Shown here in pieces: positions 40,075 to 50,068 of a DNA stretch of 51,421 bases. The position numbers and the translations under genes are program-made. The DNA is taken from NCBI GenBank assembly GCA_021299955.1, contig JAJTFQ010000011.1, forward strand, positions 1 to 51,421, in the 5' to 3' direction. This stretch comes from Chitinophagaceae bacterium. GTDB taxonomy: Bacteria > Bacteroidota > Bacteroidia > Chitinophagales > Chitinophagaceae. Below the pieces are notes generated by a model, which had not been told where the DNA came from, did not search any database, and saw nothing but the letters and a program-made list of their open reading frames with translations. The stretch's first letter is position 1. Every line of letters starts with the position of its first letter.

Positions 40075-43000
40075 TTAGAATCCTACGTTGACACCCATGG
40101 TGACCATACGCGGACGGGGGAACTGGGTATAGTCGAAACCTCTCGACGGGATGCCGTTGATGCTCTTGTCGACGTTGACTTCCGGATCTACGCCGGAGTA
40201 GTTGGAGAACAGGGCAAGGTTCTGTCCGGAGAGATAGGCGGACAATGTGCGGACACCCTTGATACCTTTCACGTCGAAGTTGTAGTTGAGGTTCAGGTTG
40301 GAGAGCCGGATGAAGTCACCCTTTTCGAGGAATCGGGTCGAAGGACCGTTTCCGTTGAAGGGATTTTCATTGCTGTTGAACACGTCATAGGTAACGTTGC
40401 GGGAGTTCTTCAGTGAACCCATCAGGAACTGGGCGTTGGCCGTGTTGTTGTACACATAGTGACCAGTGATGGCGTTCAGGAAGACACTGAGGTTCCAGCG
40501 ACCATAGCTGAAGTTGTTGGTCAGACCAGCGAAGTACTTGGGTAGTGCGGATCCTGCGAGTTTGCTCTGGGAGTTGTCTTCGTAGCGACCGATACCATTG
40601 CCGTCAAAGCCCTGGAAGACCGGGAGATACCATGAGAAGATGGGAGCACCGTTGGAGAGCACCTGAGCGAAAGAACCTGTCAGACCCTGACCGCTTACCT
40701 CACCCGTATTGATCTGGATGGGCAGCCCGGTGATGTTGTTGTTCACAGTGGTCATGTTATAGTTGACATCCCACTTGAACATGGCGCCTTCGATCACTTT
40801 GTAGTTCAGATTCAGTTCAATACCACGGTTGGTGACCTTACCGGGGAGGTTGATCCACCAGTAGCTGGTCGGAGCGAAACCACCGGGGGTCGGCGCGAAG
40901 AACAGCATGTTCTCACGCATATTGTCGTAGTAGTCGAACGTCAGGCTGAAACGACCATCTTTGGTACCGAGATCGACACCGATACCGGTGGTTGTGACTT
41001 CCTCCCATTTCAGGTCGGGGTTGCCCTGCTGGATGAAGCGGGTGACCGGCGTTCCGCCACGCACCGCATAAACCTGCTGCAGGTTGAGGGCTGCGTAAGC
41101 ACCGAGGTTGTCCTGGCTACCGAGCTTACCCCAGTTGGCGCGGATGGCAAAGTTGCCGAGTACCTTGCCCAGGGTGTTCTTAGCCCAGCTTTCTTCCATC
41201 ACATCCCACTTGAAAGCGAGGGCGGGGAAGGTACCATAGCGGTTGTTCTCACCGAACTTGGAAGAACCGTCCGTACGCAGGGTGGCGGTCAGGAAGTAAC
41301 GGTCGTTGAACGTGTAGTTGACCCGGCCGAATACGGATTGCAGTTCGTTGTTGCTATATCCGGGGACGAAATCAATGTAGTTCTTGAAATTATTGAAATC
41401 CTTTACGTATATATCGCTCGGCTTGGCTACAGCAGTACCCAGACCCCAGCCTGCCTTACCTGTATACTTGGTTTCGAAACCCTGGAAGGAGTATCCCACC
41501 ACGGCATTCAGGGCATGCTTGCCGAAGTTTTGGTCATAGGTCAGGTACTGCTCGAACAACCTGGAAGAGGACGTGAGGTTCTGACGCGTAGTGCGACCAT
41601 TGTTCGCGTTAGCGGATCCGTTGATCTGAACGCCAAAAACGTTGAGGTCACCGATACCGTAGACGCCATCTGGCAGACGGGGATCGGTGAAGGAGGTACG
41701 CTCAGCTTCAGACTGGTCGATACCAACCACGGCCTTGTAAGAAAGGTTCTTCGTGATCTGGTAGGAAGCGGAGAGATTACCGAGTAAGCGATTCACGACA
41801 TCATTGTCCGTGAAGTAATCGAGCATTTGAACGGCATTACGCTGTCCGTCCGAAGTGAAGTATGACCCATCTGAGTTGCGGACAGGAGCCGTGGGATTCG
41901 CCTTCAGGGCCACACCGAGCAGACTTCCCTGGAAGCCTGCGTTGTTGGTAATGGGCGCATAGGTATTCCTGGCATTGGAGTAGGTCATGTTTTTTTCGAT
42001 GGTCAGCTTGTCGTTCAGCAGCTTCTTGGTCATGTTGGCACGTGCGGTCAGGCGCTTCAGATTGGTATTATTGATGATACCATTCTGATCGTCGTACGAG
42101 CCGCTGAGGCGTGCGGTGGTACCCTTGTTGCTGTAACCCCAGCTGATGTTGTAGTTCTGAGAGAGCGCCGTGCGGAAGATCTGGTCCTGCCAGTCTGTAT
42201 TCGCACCGAAATCGATGGCCTTGATGGCATCCTGAGCACCCAGCGGATCTGCGCCACCGGCAATGTTGGCGCGCTTGGCACCTACCAGGAAGTCCTCAGA
42301 GCTCAGCAGATCATACCTGCGCGCGGTGGAGGCGATGGTGGTGTTGGCGGTGAAGTTCAGCTGGCCTTTCTTGCCACCGCGACCTTGCTTGGTGGTAATG
42401 ATGATGACACCATTTGCACCGCGGGATCCATAGATAGCGGCTGCAGATGCATCTTTCAGTACTGTGATGCTTTCGATATCACTGGGGTTCAGGAACATCA
42501 GCGGATTTTTGGGGGTCGTACCACCTTCAGCACCGCTGGCGGAACCGAGGGTACCACCCTGCAGCAGGGGCACACCATCCACTACATACAGCGGCTCTTG
42601 GGCACCACTAATGGAACCCGTACCACGGATGTTGATGTTGGCAGCAGCGCCGGGTTCACCCGAGGCGGGCGTTACCAGTACACCGGGCGCACGTCCCTGA
42701 AGCATCTGATCAGGGGTAGCGATCTGTCCCTTGTTAAAATCCTTCTCTCCGATGCGGGCGACAGAACCGGTCAGGTCCTTCACACGACGGGTACCATAAC
42801 CTACGACCACCACATCCGTCATGGATTGAGTGGCAGCGGAAAGACTGGCATTTACCTTGTTGGAGGACGGAATGGACACTTCAAGGGTACCGAATCCGAC
42901 AGAGGTGATCACCAGCGTCCGGGCATTGGCCGGAACTGAGATGGAGAAACTTCCATCGGCGTTGGTGGTACCGCCCGTATTGGTGCCTTTAGCCACAACG

Positions 43001-43137
43001 GACGCTCCGGAAACCGGCGTACCATCCTTGGCGTCCGTCACCCGGCCGGAGACAGTCTTGGTCTGAGCGAATGTTACCTGGAATGCCATCAGCATCACAG
43101 CAGGTAAGATCGCCCGCATGAATCGTCTTAGAGTCAT
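40075..43137 (-). CDS. SusC/RagA family TonB-linked outer membrane protein
   Basis: CarboxypepD-like [19 protein letters not shown], plug [53 protein letters not shown]. Confidence 0.96.
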   Translation of the reverse strand: [1020 protein letters not shown]

Positions 43138-43435
43138 AAACAGTGGGTTTTTGAATTTTTAGCCAATCGTTAAATATGTAAGAATTACACCTTTTGGGAA
43201 AAAGAAAAAAATAACCCCTGGCAGGGTTTACAGATCATAGAAGAAATCGACACACATCGGTTCATGGACAAGCTAATTATGGCAACGGCGGACTTGATAA
43301 CGTATAATGACAATGCAAGTATATTAAACGCTGCACATTTTCATCATGATCTGATTGCATACAAAACTTTTTAAAAATAGATAAAATGTTGTATTTCAGT
43401 AATTTATTGAATTTTAGGCTAAAAAATTCTTTTTT

Positions 43436-43447
43436 GCAAACGTTTGC
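43436..43447. promoter_or_regulatory. Putative LacI-family operator
   Basis: Perfect 12-bp palindrome GCAAACGTTTGC with central CG, 39 bp upstream of the lacI-type ATG in the divergent SusC/lacI intergenic region. Confidence 0.6.
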
Positions 43448-43486
43448 GATAATGTTTTCTGTTGATAATTTTTTAGCTTCAGTACC

Positions 43487-44479
43487 ATGAAATCAAGGTC
43501 CACACTCAAGCATATCGCAGAACACCTGCATCTCAGTATCTCAACGGTATCGCGGGCATTGAAGGATCATCCGGACATCGCGGCACATACCAAACAGAAA
43601 GTGAGGGAGCTCGCAGAACTGCTTGAATACGAGCCGAATGCATTTGCCATCCAATTAAGGACGAACGCCAGTAAGGTCATTGGCGTCATTGTCCCCGAAA
43701 TTTCGGGTTACTTCTACCATTCCTTCATCGCAGGACTGGAGGATGAGGCGAGATCCTGGGGATATTCCCTGATGATCCTGCAATCGGGGAACGACCCCGA
43801 AGTGGAGGCCGCCAATCTGCGATTGTGTCGCATGAACAGGGCAGCCGGGATCCTCGTGGCATCGACAAGCGGTACCAAAGATCTTGCGCCCTTCGAACGG
43901 ACCGACGCGGCGGGCATACCGGTCGTATTTTTCGATAAAGTGCCGGAAAGCAGGCAATTTCCGAAGGTCAGCATGGCCGACGCAGAGGCGGGATTCCTTG
44001 GAGCGGACACGCTGATCCGAAAGGGACGCAAACGGATCCTGGCCCTGTTCGGAGATCATGCCCTGTCCATCACCAGGAAAAGACTCAAGGCTTTTCAGGG
44101 CACCTTCCAGCGACATGCGGCAGATGGCCATTTGACCATACGTCATGCAAGAAGCCAGCAGGAAGCCCGCCAGATCACTTTTGAGGCCCTGGCTGACCAG
44201 ACTTATAATGCCGTCTTCGCCATGAGCGACGAGATCCTCGCCGGGGCGATGAAGGCGATCATGCAGCATAGATTAAGGATACCGGAAGACATCGGCGTGC
44301 TGGCCATCAGTACGGGCTTGATACCCGGACTGTACGAACCGGAGATCAGCTACATAGAAACGAGCGGAGAAACGCTGGGCAAGCGGTCGTTCGAGATCCT
44401 GCACAAATGCATGTCCAAAGCAACACCCCTTGGAGAGTTTCTGGTGCCATCGACCCTCGTAGAGAAGGGATCCGTCTGA
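43487..44479 (+). CDS. LacI family transcriptional regulator
   Basis: STLKHIAEHLHLSISTVSRALKDHPDIAAHTKQKVRELAELLEYEPNAFA; periplasmic-binding-like effector domain. Confidence 0.95.
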   Translation: MKSRSTLKHIAEHLHLSISTVSRALKDHPDIAAHTKQKVRELAELLEYEPNAFAIQLRTNASKVIGVIVPEISGYFYHSFIAGLEDEARSWGYSLMILQSGNDPEVEAANLRLCRMNRAAGILVASTSGTKDLAPFERTDAAGIPVVFFDKVPESRQFPKVSMADAEAGFLGADTLIRKGRKRILALFGDHALSITRKRLKAFQGTFQRHAADGHLTIRHARSQQEARQITFEALADQTYNAVFAMSDEILAGAMKAIMQHRLRIPEDIGVLAISTGLIPGLYEPEISYIETSGETLGKRSFEILHKCMSKATPLGEFLVPSTLVEKGSV

Positions 44480-44509
44480 TGCCATGGTATGCCGGACATA
44501 CCGGCCACT

Positions 44510-45244
44510 TCAGAAGTCAATTCCCACCAGGGTCTTCTTCCGGATGCGGGCATAGGCTTCCGCATCAAAAGAATAAAGCCTTCCGGGGCGGTGTGGCACG
44601 TCCTGCTCCAGTTCGCCCAGATCCTTGAGCAGCCCGGTAGCAAAGAGTTTCTTTCGGAAATTTCTCCGGTCCATCTTCGCATCGAGGATGGCCTCGAAGA
44701 TGTTCTGCAGTTCCCGCAGGGAGAACTTCTCCTCCATGAGGTTAAAAATGATGGGCTCCTCCTGAACCTTCTTCTGAAGGGTTCTGAGGCAGGTATCCAG
44801 GATCTCGCGGTGATCGAAAGCCATCTCCCGGATCTCGCGGACCGGGTGCCAGTGCAGTTCGTTTTCCAGCAGCTTGAGCTGGTGGTCCCTTACATTGATC
44901 AGTGAAAAGTAGGCCGTCGTGATGACCCGGCCCGCCGGATGCCGCCCAAGGTGACCGAAGGTGTGCACCTGCTCCAGAAAAACATCCTCCAGGCCTGTAC
45001 GACCGCGGAGCACCCGGTAGGAAGCCCCATCCAGATCTTCGTCCGGACGCAGCAGGTCGCCCAGCAGCGACCATTTTCCCTTGAATTCAGGCAGATCGCA
45101 GTTGATGAGCAGCACTTTCAGCTGGTCTTCATCGAAACCGAAGATCACACAGTCGACGGAAATGGCGAAGTGAAACTCAGGACGCAATTCGAGCGGCGTG
45201 GTGTTGATATTGGGTCTGTTTCTGACGGTTGGCATGAAGGGCAA
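44510..45244 (-). CDS. NUDIX-domain transcriptional regulator (NrtR-like: Nudix + winged helix)
   Basis: SVDCVIFGFDEDQLKVLLI..GKWSLLGDLLRPDEDLDGASYRVLRGRTGL; C-terminal wHTH FSLRELQNIFEAILDAKMDRRNFRKKLFATGLL. Confidence 0.85.
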   Translation of the reverse strand: MPFMPTVRNRPNINTTPLELRPEFHFAISVDCVIFGFDEDQLKVLLINCDLPEFKGKWSLLGDLLRPDEDLDGASYRVLRGRTGLEDVFLEQVHTFGHLGRHPAGRVITTAYFSLINVRDHQLKLLENELHWHPVREIREMAFDHREILDTCLRTLQKKVQEEPIIFNLMEEKFSLRELQNIFEAILDAKMDRRNFRKKLFATGLLKDLGELEQDVPHRPGRLYSFDAEAYARIRKKTLVGIDF

Positions 45245-45382
45245 ATCGTTTTAGTAGGAACGGCTGAGGGGGTCTGATAATTTGATTCAAATATATGAAG
45301 CTACATCATACGGACAAGTCGACTCGCTTGCCGAGAACCGAACCCCTGGCGCATGCTATCTTTACAACCAATTATTCGATAT

Positions 45383-47482
45383 ATGCCGGACATGAAGCAA
45401 CAACGTCACTGGGAGGAACGCACACATCAGTGGCTGCTGAAAACGGAGTTTCGGAACGCATCCGAAGCGGAGATTTCTGAACTGAAGGACATCCTCAGAT
45501 TTCATGAACACAGATACTACGTACTCAACGAACCTTTGATATCCGACACGGAATACGACCGGTTGTACAAAATGCTCGAGGCGGCTGAACGCAACGATCC
45601 GACAATCATCACCCCGGATTCTCCGACCCAGCGTGTCGGGTCTGGTCTTACGGCGAGTTTCCATAGCGTGTCGCACCTCGTACCCATGCTGTCGCTGGAG
45701 AACTCATACAATGCGGAGGACCTGCTGGAATGGGATCGAAAGGCGAGGGAGCTGAGTGGCCGGGAAACCATTGAATATTGCGTCGAACCCAAATTCGATG
45801 GCGCCAGCATATCACTCATCTTCGAAGGAGATCGGTTCACAAGGGGTGCGACCCGGGGCGACGGCGTGCAAGGAGATGATATCACTGCCAACCTCAGGCG
45901 GATCCGCTCGCTGCCACTATCCGCCGGTTTCGCAGGGCTCGGGATCCGCCAGATCGAAATCCGGGGGGAAGTGTTGATGACGAAGGCCCATTTCAAGCAG
46001 TACAATGACCTGCTGGCCGAACAGAATCTTCCGCCCCTTGCGAATCCGCGCAACGCCGCTGCCGGCACCCTTCGGTTGAAGGATCCGGCAGAAGTGGGCA
46101 GAAGGAATCTCGAGGCGTTCCTGTACCATGTCAGCTACACGCTGACAGATCCCGGGCAGGACCTCCCGCCTGCTCTGCAGACGCATTCAGGCAGCCTGGA
46201 TCTCCTCTGGGATCTCGGTTTCAGGAGTCCGAAGAAAGAAAAGCGGGTATTCCAGGGCATCCGCGCCGTGATCGATCATTGCCTTGATTTCGAACAGCAT
46301 CGCGATGATCTCCCTTACGAGATCGATGGTATCGTCATTAAGGTGAATGAGATCGCGCTGCAGGAAAAGCTCGGCATGACCACCCATCATCCGAGGTGGG
46401 CCATTGCATTCAAGTTCAAAGCCAGGCAGGCGATCAGCCTGCTGCGAAACGTAGAGTTTCAGGTCGGACGTACCGGCAGTGTTACACCGGTCGCAAAGAT
46501 CGACCCGGTACCCATTGGTGGCGTGACCGTCAGCTCCATCTCGCTGCACAACCAGGACTTCATCCGCGAGAAAAACATCCGACTCGGTGATCGCGTGCTG
46601 GTGGAACGCGCCGGGGATGTGATCCCTTATATCGTCAGATCCCTGACCGAACAGCGTACCGGCGCCGAAACTGATATTCGTTTTCCGACGTCGTGTCCGT
46701 CCTGCGGACATGACCTGATCAAACCGGTGGATGAAGCGGTTTGGAGATGCCCCAATATCAGCTGTCACGCCCAGGTGGTGGAGCGTATCATTCATTTCAC
46801 CAGCAAGGATGCGATGGACATCCGTGGCCTGGGAGAAGCGAACATCCGAAAATTCCACGAACTGGGTTGGCTGCCCGACATCCCTTCTATTTATACGTTG
46901 CCATATGCAGAGATGCAGCAGCTTGAGGGCATGGGCAGCAGATCCGTTGCGAAACTCCAGGAGGCCATTGAGCGATCCAAATATCAACCCCTGCACCGGC
47001 TGATCAATGCCCTGGGCATCCGGTATGTCGGAGAAACGACGGCGAAGGGGATTGCCCGGCGGGTGAGCCATTTGCTCGAACTCGCGGCCTTTACACGGGA
47101 AGATCTGCAACAGATCGAGGATGTAGGGGTGAAGGTGGCCGACAGCCTGTTCTCCTTCTTCCAGGATCCCGCACAACAGGATACACTACGCAGACTCGAA
47201 GCGCTGGGCGTTAACCTGTCCAGCGGAAGACAGGAAGCGGTTTCCGGCAGCCTGAGTGGCAAAAGTTTCCTCTTTACCGGTACACTCTCCAAAATGAAAC
47301 GATCAGAGGCAGAAACGCTCGTGGAGTCGATGGGCGGGAAGCTGCTGTCCGGCGTCAGCAGCAAGCTCGACTACCTCGTGGTTGGAGAGGATGCAGGCTC
47401 CAAATTGGAGAAAGCCAGAAAAATAGGTACCATTCACATCATGGATGAAGACGCCTTTCTGATCCTTGCCGGCAAATCCTGA
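45383..47482 (+). CDS. ligA: NAD-dependent DNA ligase LigA
   Basis: EYCVEPKFDGASISLIFEG (KxDG), TRGDGVQGDDIT, Zn finger CPSCGHDLIK..CPNISCHAQ, BRCT at C-terminus; start placed after TATCTTTA. Confidence 0.96.
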   Translation: MPDMKQQRHWEERTHQWLLKTEFRNASEAEISELKDILRFHEHRYYVLNEPLISDTEYDRLYKMLEAAERNDPTIITPDSPTQRVGSGLTASFHSVSHLVPMLSLENSYNAEDLLEWDRKARELSGRETIEYCVEPKFDGASISLIFEGDRFTRGATRGDGVQGDDITANLRRIRSLPLSAGFAGLGIRQIEIRGEVLMTKAHFKQYNDLLAEQNLPPLANPRNAAAGTLRLKDPAEVGRRNLEAFLYHVSYTLTDPGQDLPPALQTHSGSLDLLWDLGFRSPKKEKRVFQGIRAVIDHCLDFEQHRDDLPYEIDGIVIKVNEIALQEKLGMTTHHPRWAIAFKFKARQAISLLRNVEFQVGRTGSVTPVAKIDPVPIGGVTVSSISLHNQDFIREKNIRLGDRVLVERAGDVIPYIVRSLTEQRTGAETDIRFPTSCPSCGHDLIKPVDEAVWRCPNISCHAQVVERIIHFTSKDAMDIRGLGEANIRKFHELGWLPDIPSIYTLPYAEMQQLEGMGSRSVAKLQEAIERSKYQPLHRLINALGIRYVGETTAKGIARRVSHLLELAAFTREDLQQIEDVGVKVADSLFSFFQDPAQQDTLRRLEALGVNLSSGRQEAVSGSLSGKSFLFTGTLSKMKRSEAETLVESMGGKLLSGVSSKLDYLVVGEDAGSKLEKARKIGTIHIMDEDAFLILAGKS

Positions 47483-47560
47483 GGACGAACGGGTTACCCG
47501 GGTCGGAAATTTCTGTAAAAGTTTGGAATTAAGTATATTGGGTATCAAATTATCCGCCTA

Positions 47561-48121
47561 ATGATTAAGAAAATGACCGGGGAGGTCTGGAAATCCTTTC
47601 AGTTCCCCGGATGGAAGGAGCTTCGAAAGAAGTACGCCGTCTCCAGCAACGGGAGGATCGCCAGCTACACCGAAGATCTGCACGCCGATGGAAAACTCCT
47701 CAATGGTTCACTGACAACGGGCTACCGAAGCCTGAACCTGCATCGTGCGAAAAGTAAAAGCACGCTGTATGTCCACCGGGAAGTTGCCCGGCATTTTCAC
47801 AAAAAAACCTCTCCAAAACAGAAGTTCGTCATTCACCTCAACCACGACAAGCTGGACAATCGTGCCCGCAACCTGAAATGGGCCACGCAGCAGGAAGTCG
47901 CTGAACACCAGCAGCAGTCACCCGCGAAACTAGCCTACAAAGAAGTGCAGGCTTCCCGTACAAAGGGTTTGAAACTCAGCCTTTCTCAGGTGCGCACCAT
48001 CAAAAAGTCACTGGGTGACCCGAAGCGGAAACTGACCTACCGACAACTCGCTGATAAGTATGGTGTAAGTGAAATGACACTCTACCGGATCCGCAGTGGT
48101 GAAAACTGGGGTGCCGTCTGA
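47561..48121 (+). CDS. NUMOD4/HNH homing-endonuclease-like protein with C-terminal HTH
   Basis: EVWKSFQFPGWKELRKKYAVSSNGRIASY (NUMOD4-like), VHREVARHFHKK..FVIHLNHDKLDNRARNLKWATQQEVAEH (HNH_3-like), HTH RQLADKYGVSEMTLYRIRSGENW. Confidence 0.8.
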   Translation: MIKKMTGEVWKSFQFPGWKELRKKYAVSSNGRIASYTEDLHADGKLLNGSLTTGYRSLNLHRAKSKSTLYVHREVARHFHKKTSPKQKFVIHLNHDKLDNRARNLKWATQQEVAEHQQQSPAKLAYKEVQASRTKGLKLSLSQVRTIKKSLGDPKRKLTYRQLADKYGVSEMTLYRIRSGENWGAV

Positions 48122-48157
48122 TGCCGTCACCAACTCCCATCTCCCATAATACCATCC

Positions 48158-48826
48158 GTGCCACATCCATCCACCCTGGCCTTTCTCCGGAATCTGGCCG
48201 TCCATAACGACAAATCCTGGTTCGATGCGCATCGCAGCGACTACGAAACCGCCCGCAACCATCACATTGAATTCATCTCCGAACTGATCGACGGGATCTC
48301 CGTTTTCGACCAGGATATAGCAGGACAGACAGCCCGGTCAACGCTTTTCAGGATCAACCGGGATGTCCGCTTCTCAAAAAACAAGGCTCCTTACAAAACG
48401 AATTTCGGCGCATCCCTCGCCAGGGGGGGCAGAAAATCCACTCTGGCCGGTTACTATTTTCACCTGGAACCCGGCGCTTCCTTTGTTGGCGGAGGTATGT
48501 GGATGCCCTCTCCTCAGGATCTGGCCAAGGTCAGACAGGAGATCGACTATTGCCTCGATGAATTCCGGGAGATCGTGGAGTCCACATCATTCGTCGGGCA
48601 GTTTGGTGGATTGTCCGAAGGAGCTGACATGCGGCTGCAGCGTGTCCCCAGGGGTTATGAAGCCGAGAACCCCGCAGCACACTATCTTCGATTCAAGAGT
48701 TTCGTGGCCATGAAACCCCTACCCGACGCGGTGCTTTTGTCGGCTGATGCGTTAAGAGAATCGATCGATGCATGCAAGGCATTGCATCCGCTGCTACAAT
48801 TCCTAAATCGTGCGGTATCAGAATAA
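48158..48826 (+). CDS. DUF2461 (TIGR02453) family protein, GTG start
   Basis: LAFLRNLAVHNDKSWFDAHRSDYETAR..RFSKNKAPYKTNFGASLARGGRKS..GYYFHLEPGASFVGGGMWMP. Confidence 0.9.
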   Translation: MPHPSTLAFLRNLAVHNDKSWFDAHRSDYETARNHHIEFISELIDGISVFDQDIAGQTARSTLFRINRDVRFSKNKAPYKTNFGASLARGGRKSTLAGYYFHLEPGASFVGGGMWMPSPQDLAKVRQEIDYCLDEFREIVESTSFVGQFGGLSEGADMRLQRVPRGYEAENPAAHYLRFKSFVAMKPLPDAVLLSADALRESIDACKALHPLLQFLNRAVSE

Positions 48827-48833
48827 ATAAATG

Positions 48834-48869
48834 CAAAGACGCCCCGAATGCTACTCCGGGGCGTCTTTG
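48834..48869. terminator. Bidirectional terminator-like hairpin between convergent genes
   Basis: caaagacgccccg ... cggggcgtctttg. Confidence 0.7.
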
Positions 48870-48893
48870 TTAGTTCGCCAATGGGACCTCCCA

Positions 48894-49901
48894 TCAGAGC
48901 AATCCGTTCGCTGCCAGGTATTCCGCGATCTGCACGGCATTGGTAGCTGCTCCCTTCCTCAGGTTGTCGCTCACGATCCACAGGTTAAGCGTATTCGGTT
49001 GTGACTCATCCCTTCGAATGCGTCCGACGAAGGTGTCGTCCTTGTCATGCGCATCCTTCGGCATGGGATATTGCTGGCGGGCCGGATCGTCGACCACGAC
49101 AACACCCGGTGCCCCGGAGAGGATTTCGCGTACTTCCGCCAGATCAAAATCGTGTTCGAATTCGATGTTCACGCTTTCGCTGTGACCACCCATCACCGGG
49201 ATCCGGACCGTGGTGGCGGTCACGCGGATCGAATCATCGCCCATGATCTTCTTTGTCTCGTTGGTCATCTTCATCTCCTCCTTAGTATATCCGTTGTCGA
49301 GGAACACGTCGATCTGGGGGATGACATTCAGATCGATGGGATAGGCATAGGCCATCGGATAACTTTCTTCGGAACCGGCGACGGCCTTGCGACGTTCACC
49401 CATCAGCTGGTCGACGGCCTTCTTACCCGTGCCGGTCACGCTCTGATAGGTTGACACGACCACGCGGCGAATGCCATAGCGCTTGTGCAGGGGATTCAGT
49501 ACCACCACCATCTGTATGGTGGAACAGTTTGGATTGGCGATGATCTTATCCTCGGGTGTGAGGGTATGGGCATTGATCTCGGGTACCACGAGTTTCTTGG
49601 TGGGATCCATGCGCCAGGCGGAGGAATTGTCGATAACCGTGATACCGGCGGCGGCGAATTGCGGGGCGAGTTCCAGGGAGGTGCTGCCTCCTGCCGAGAA
49701 GATGGCCACATCGGGCCTGGCGGCGATGGCATCCGCAAAACCGACAACAGCAAAGGATTTACCCTTGAATTCAACGGTCTTGCCCACGGAACGCTCGGAA
49801 GCCACCGGGATCAGTTCGTCCACAGGGAAATTTCGCTCTGCGAGCACCTGCAACATTTTTGTACCCACCAGACCGGTGGCGCCTACGACTGCTACTTTCA
49901 T
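48894..49901 (-). CDS. asd: Aspartate-semialdehyde dehydrogenase
   Basis: MKVAVVGATGLVGTKMLQVLAERNFPVDELIPVASERSVGK, VIDNSSAWRMDP, IANPNCSTIQMVVVLNPLHK. Confidence 0.96.
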   Translation of the reverse strand: MKVAVVGATGLVGTKMLQVLAERNFPVDELIPVASERSVGKTVEFKGKSFAVVGFADAIAARPDVAIFSAGGSTSLELAPQFAAAGITVIDNSSAWRMDPTKKLVVPEINAHTLTPEDKIIANPNCSTIQMVVVLNPLHKRYGIRRVVVSTYQSVTGTGKKAVDQLMGERRKAVAGSEESYPMAYAYPIDLNVIPQIDVFLDNGYTKEEMKMTNETKKIMGDDSIRVTATTVRIPVMGGHSESVNIEFEHDFDLAEVREILSGAPGVVVVDDPARQQYPMPKDAHDKDDTFVGRIRRDESQPNTLNLWIVSDNLRKGAATNAVQIAEYLAANGLL

Positions 49902-49936
49902 GCTTTTTTCTTTCTTAAGGGGTTTGATGATGGTTG

Positions 49937-49971
49937 TAAAACAAAAAGCCTCCCGGTATCGGAAGGCTTTT
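49937..49971 (-). terminator. Attenuator terminator in the asd leader
   Basis: Sense: AAAAGCCTTCC-GATACC-GGGAGGCTTTT-TGTTTT; 11-bp stem with U tract, before the asd ATG. Confidence 0.8.
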
Positions 49972-49997
49972 ACTTATGTGAATACATACTAAAAGTA

Positions 49998-50060
49998 CTA
50001 ACCTTCCAGCCGGGCGGAATGTTTTTTGCACTTCTTTGTATGTTTTTTCGTCAGGTTCAT
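49998..50060 (-). promoter_or_regulatory. Lys-rich leader peptide ORF of asd (MNLTKKHTKKCKKHSARLEG)
   Basis: ATG AAC CTG ACG AAA AAA CAT ACA AAG AAG TGC AAA AAA CAT TCC GCC CGG CTG GAA GGT TAG; 6 Lys codons in 9 positions; followed by alternative hairpins. Confidence 0.7.
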
Positions 50061-50068
50061 TGGTGGTA

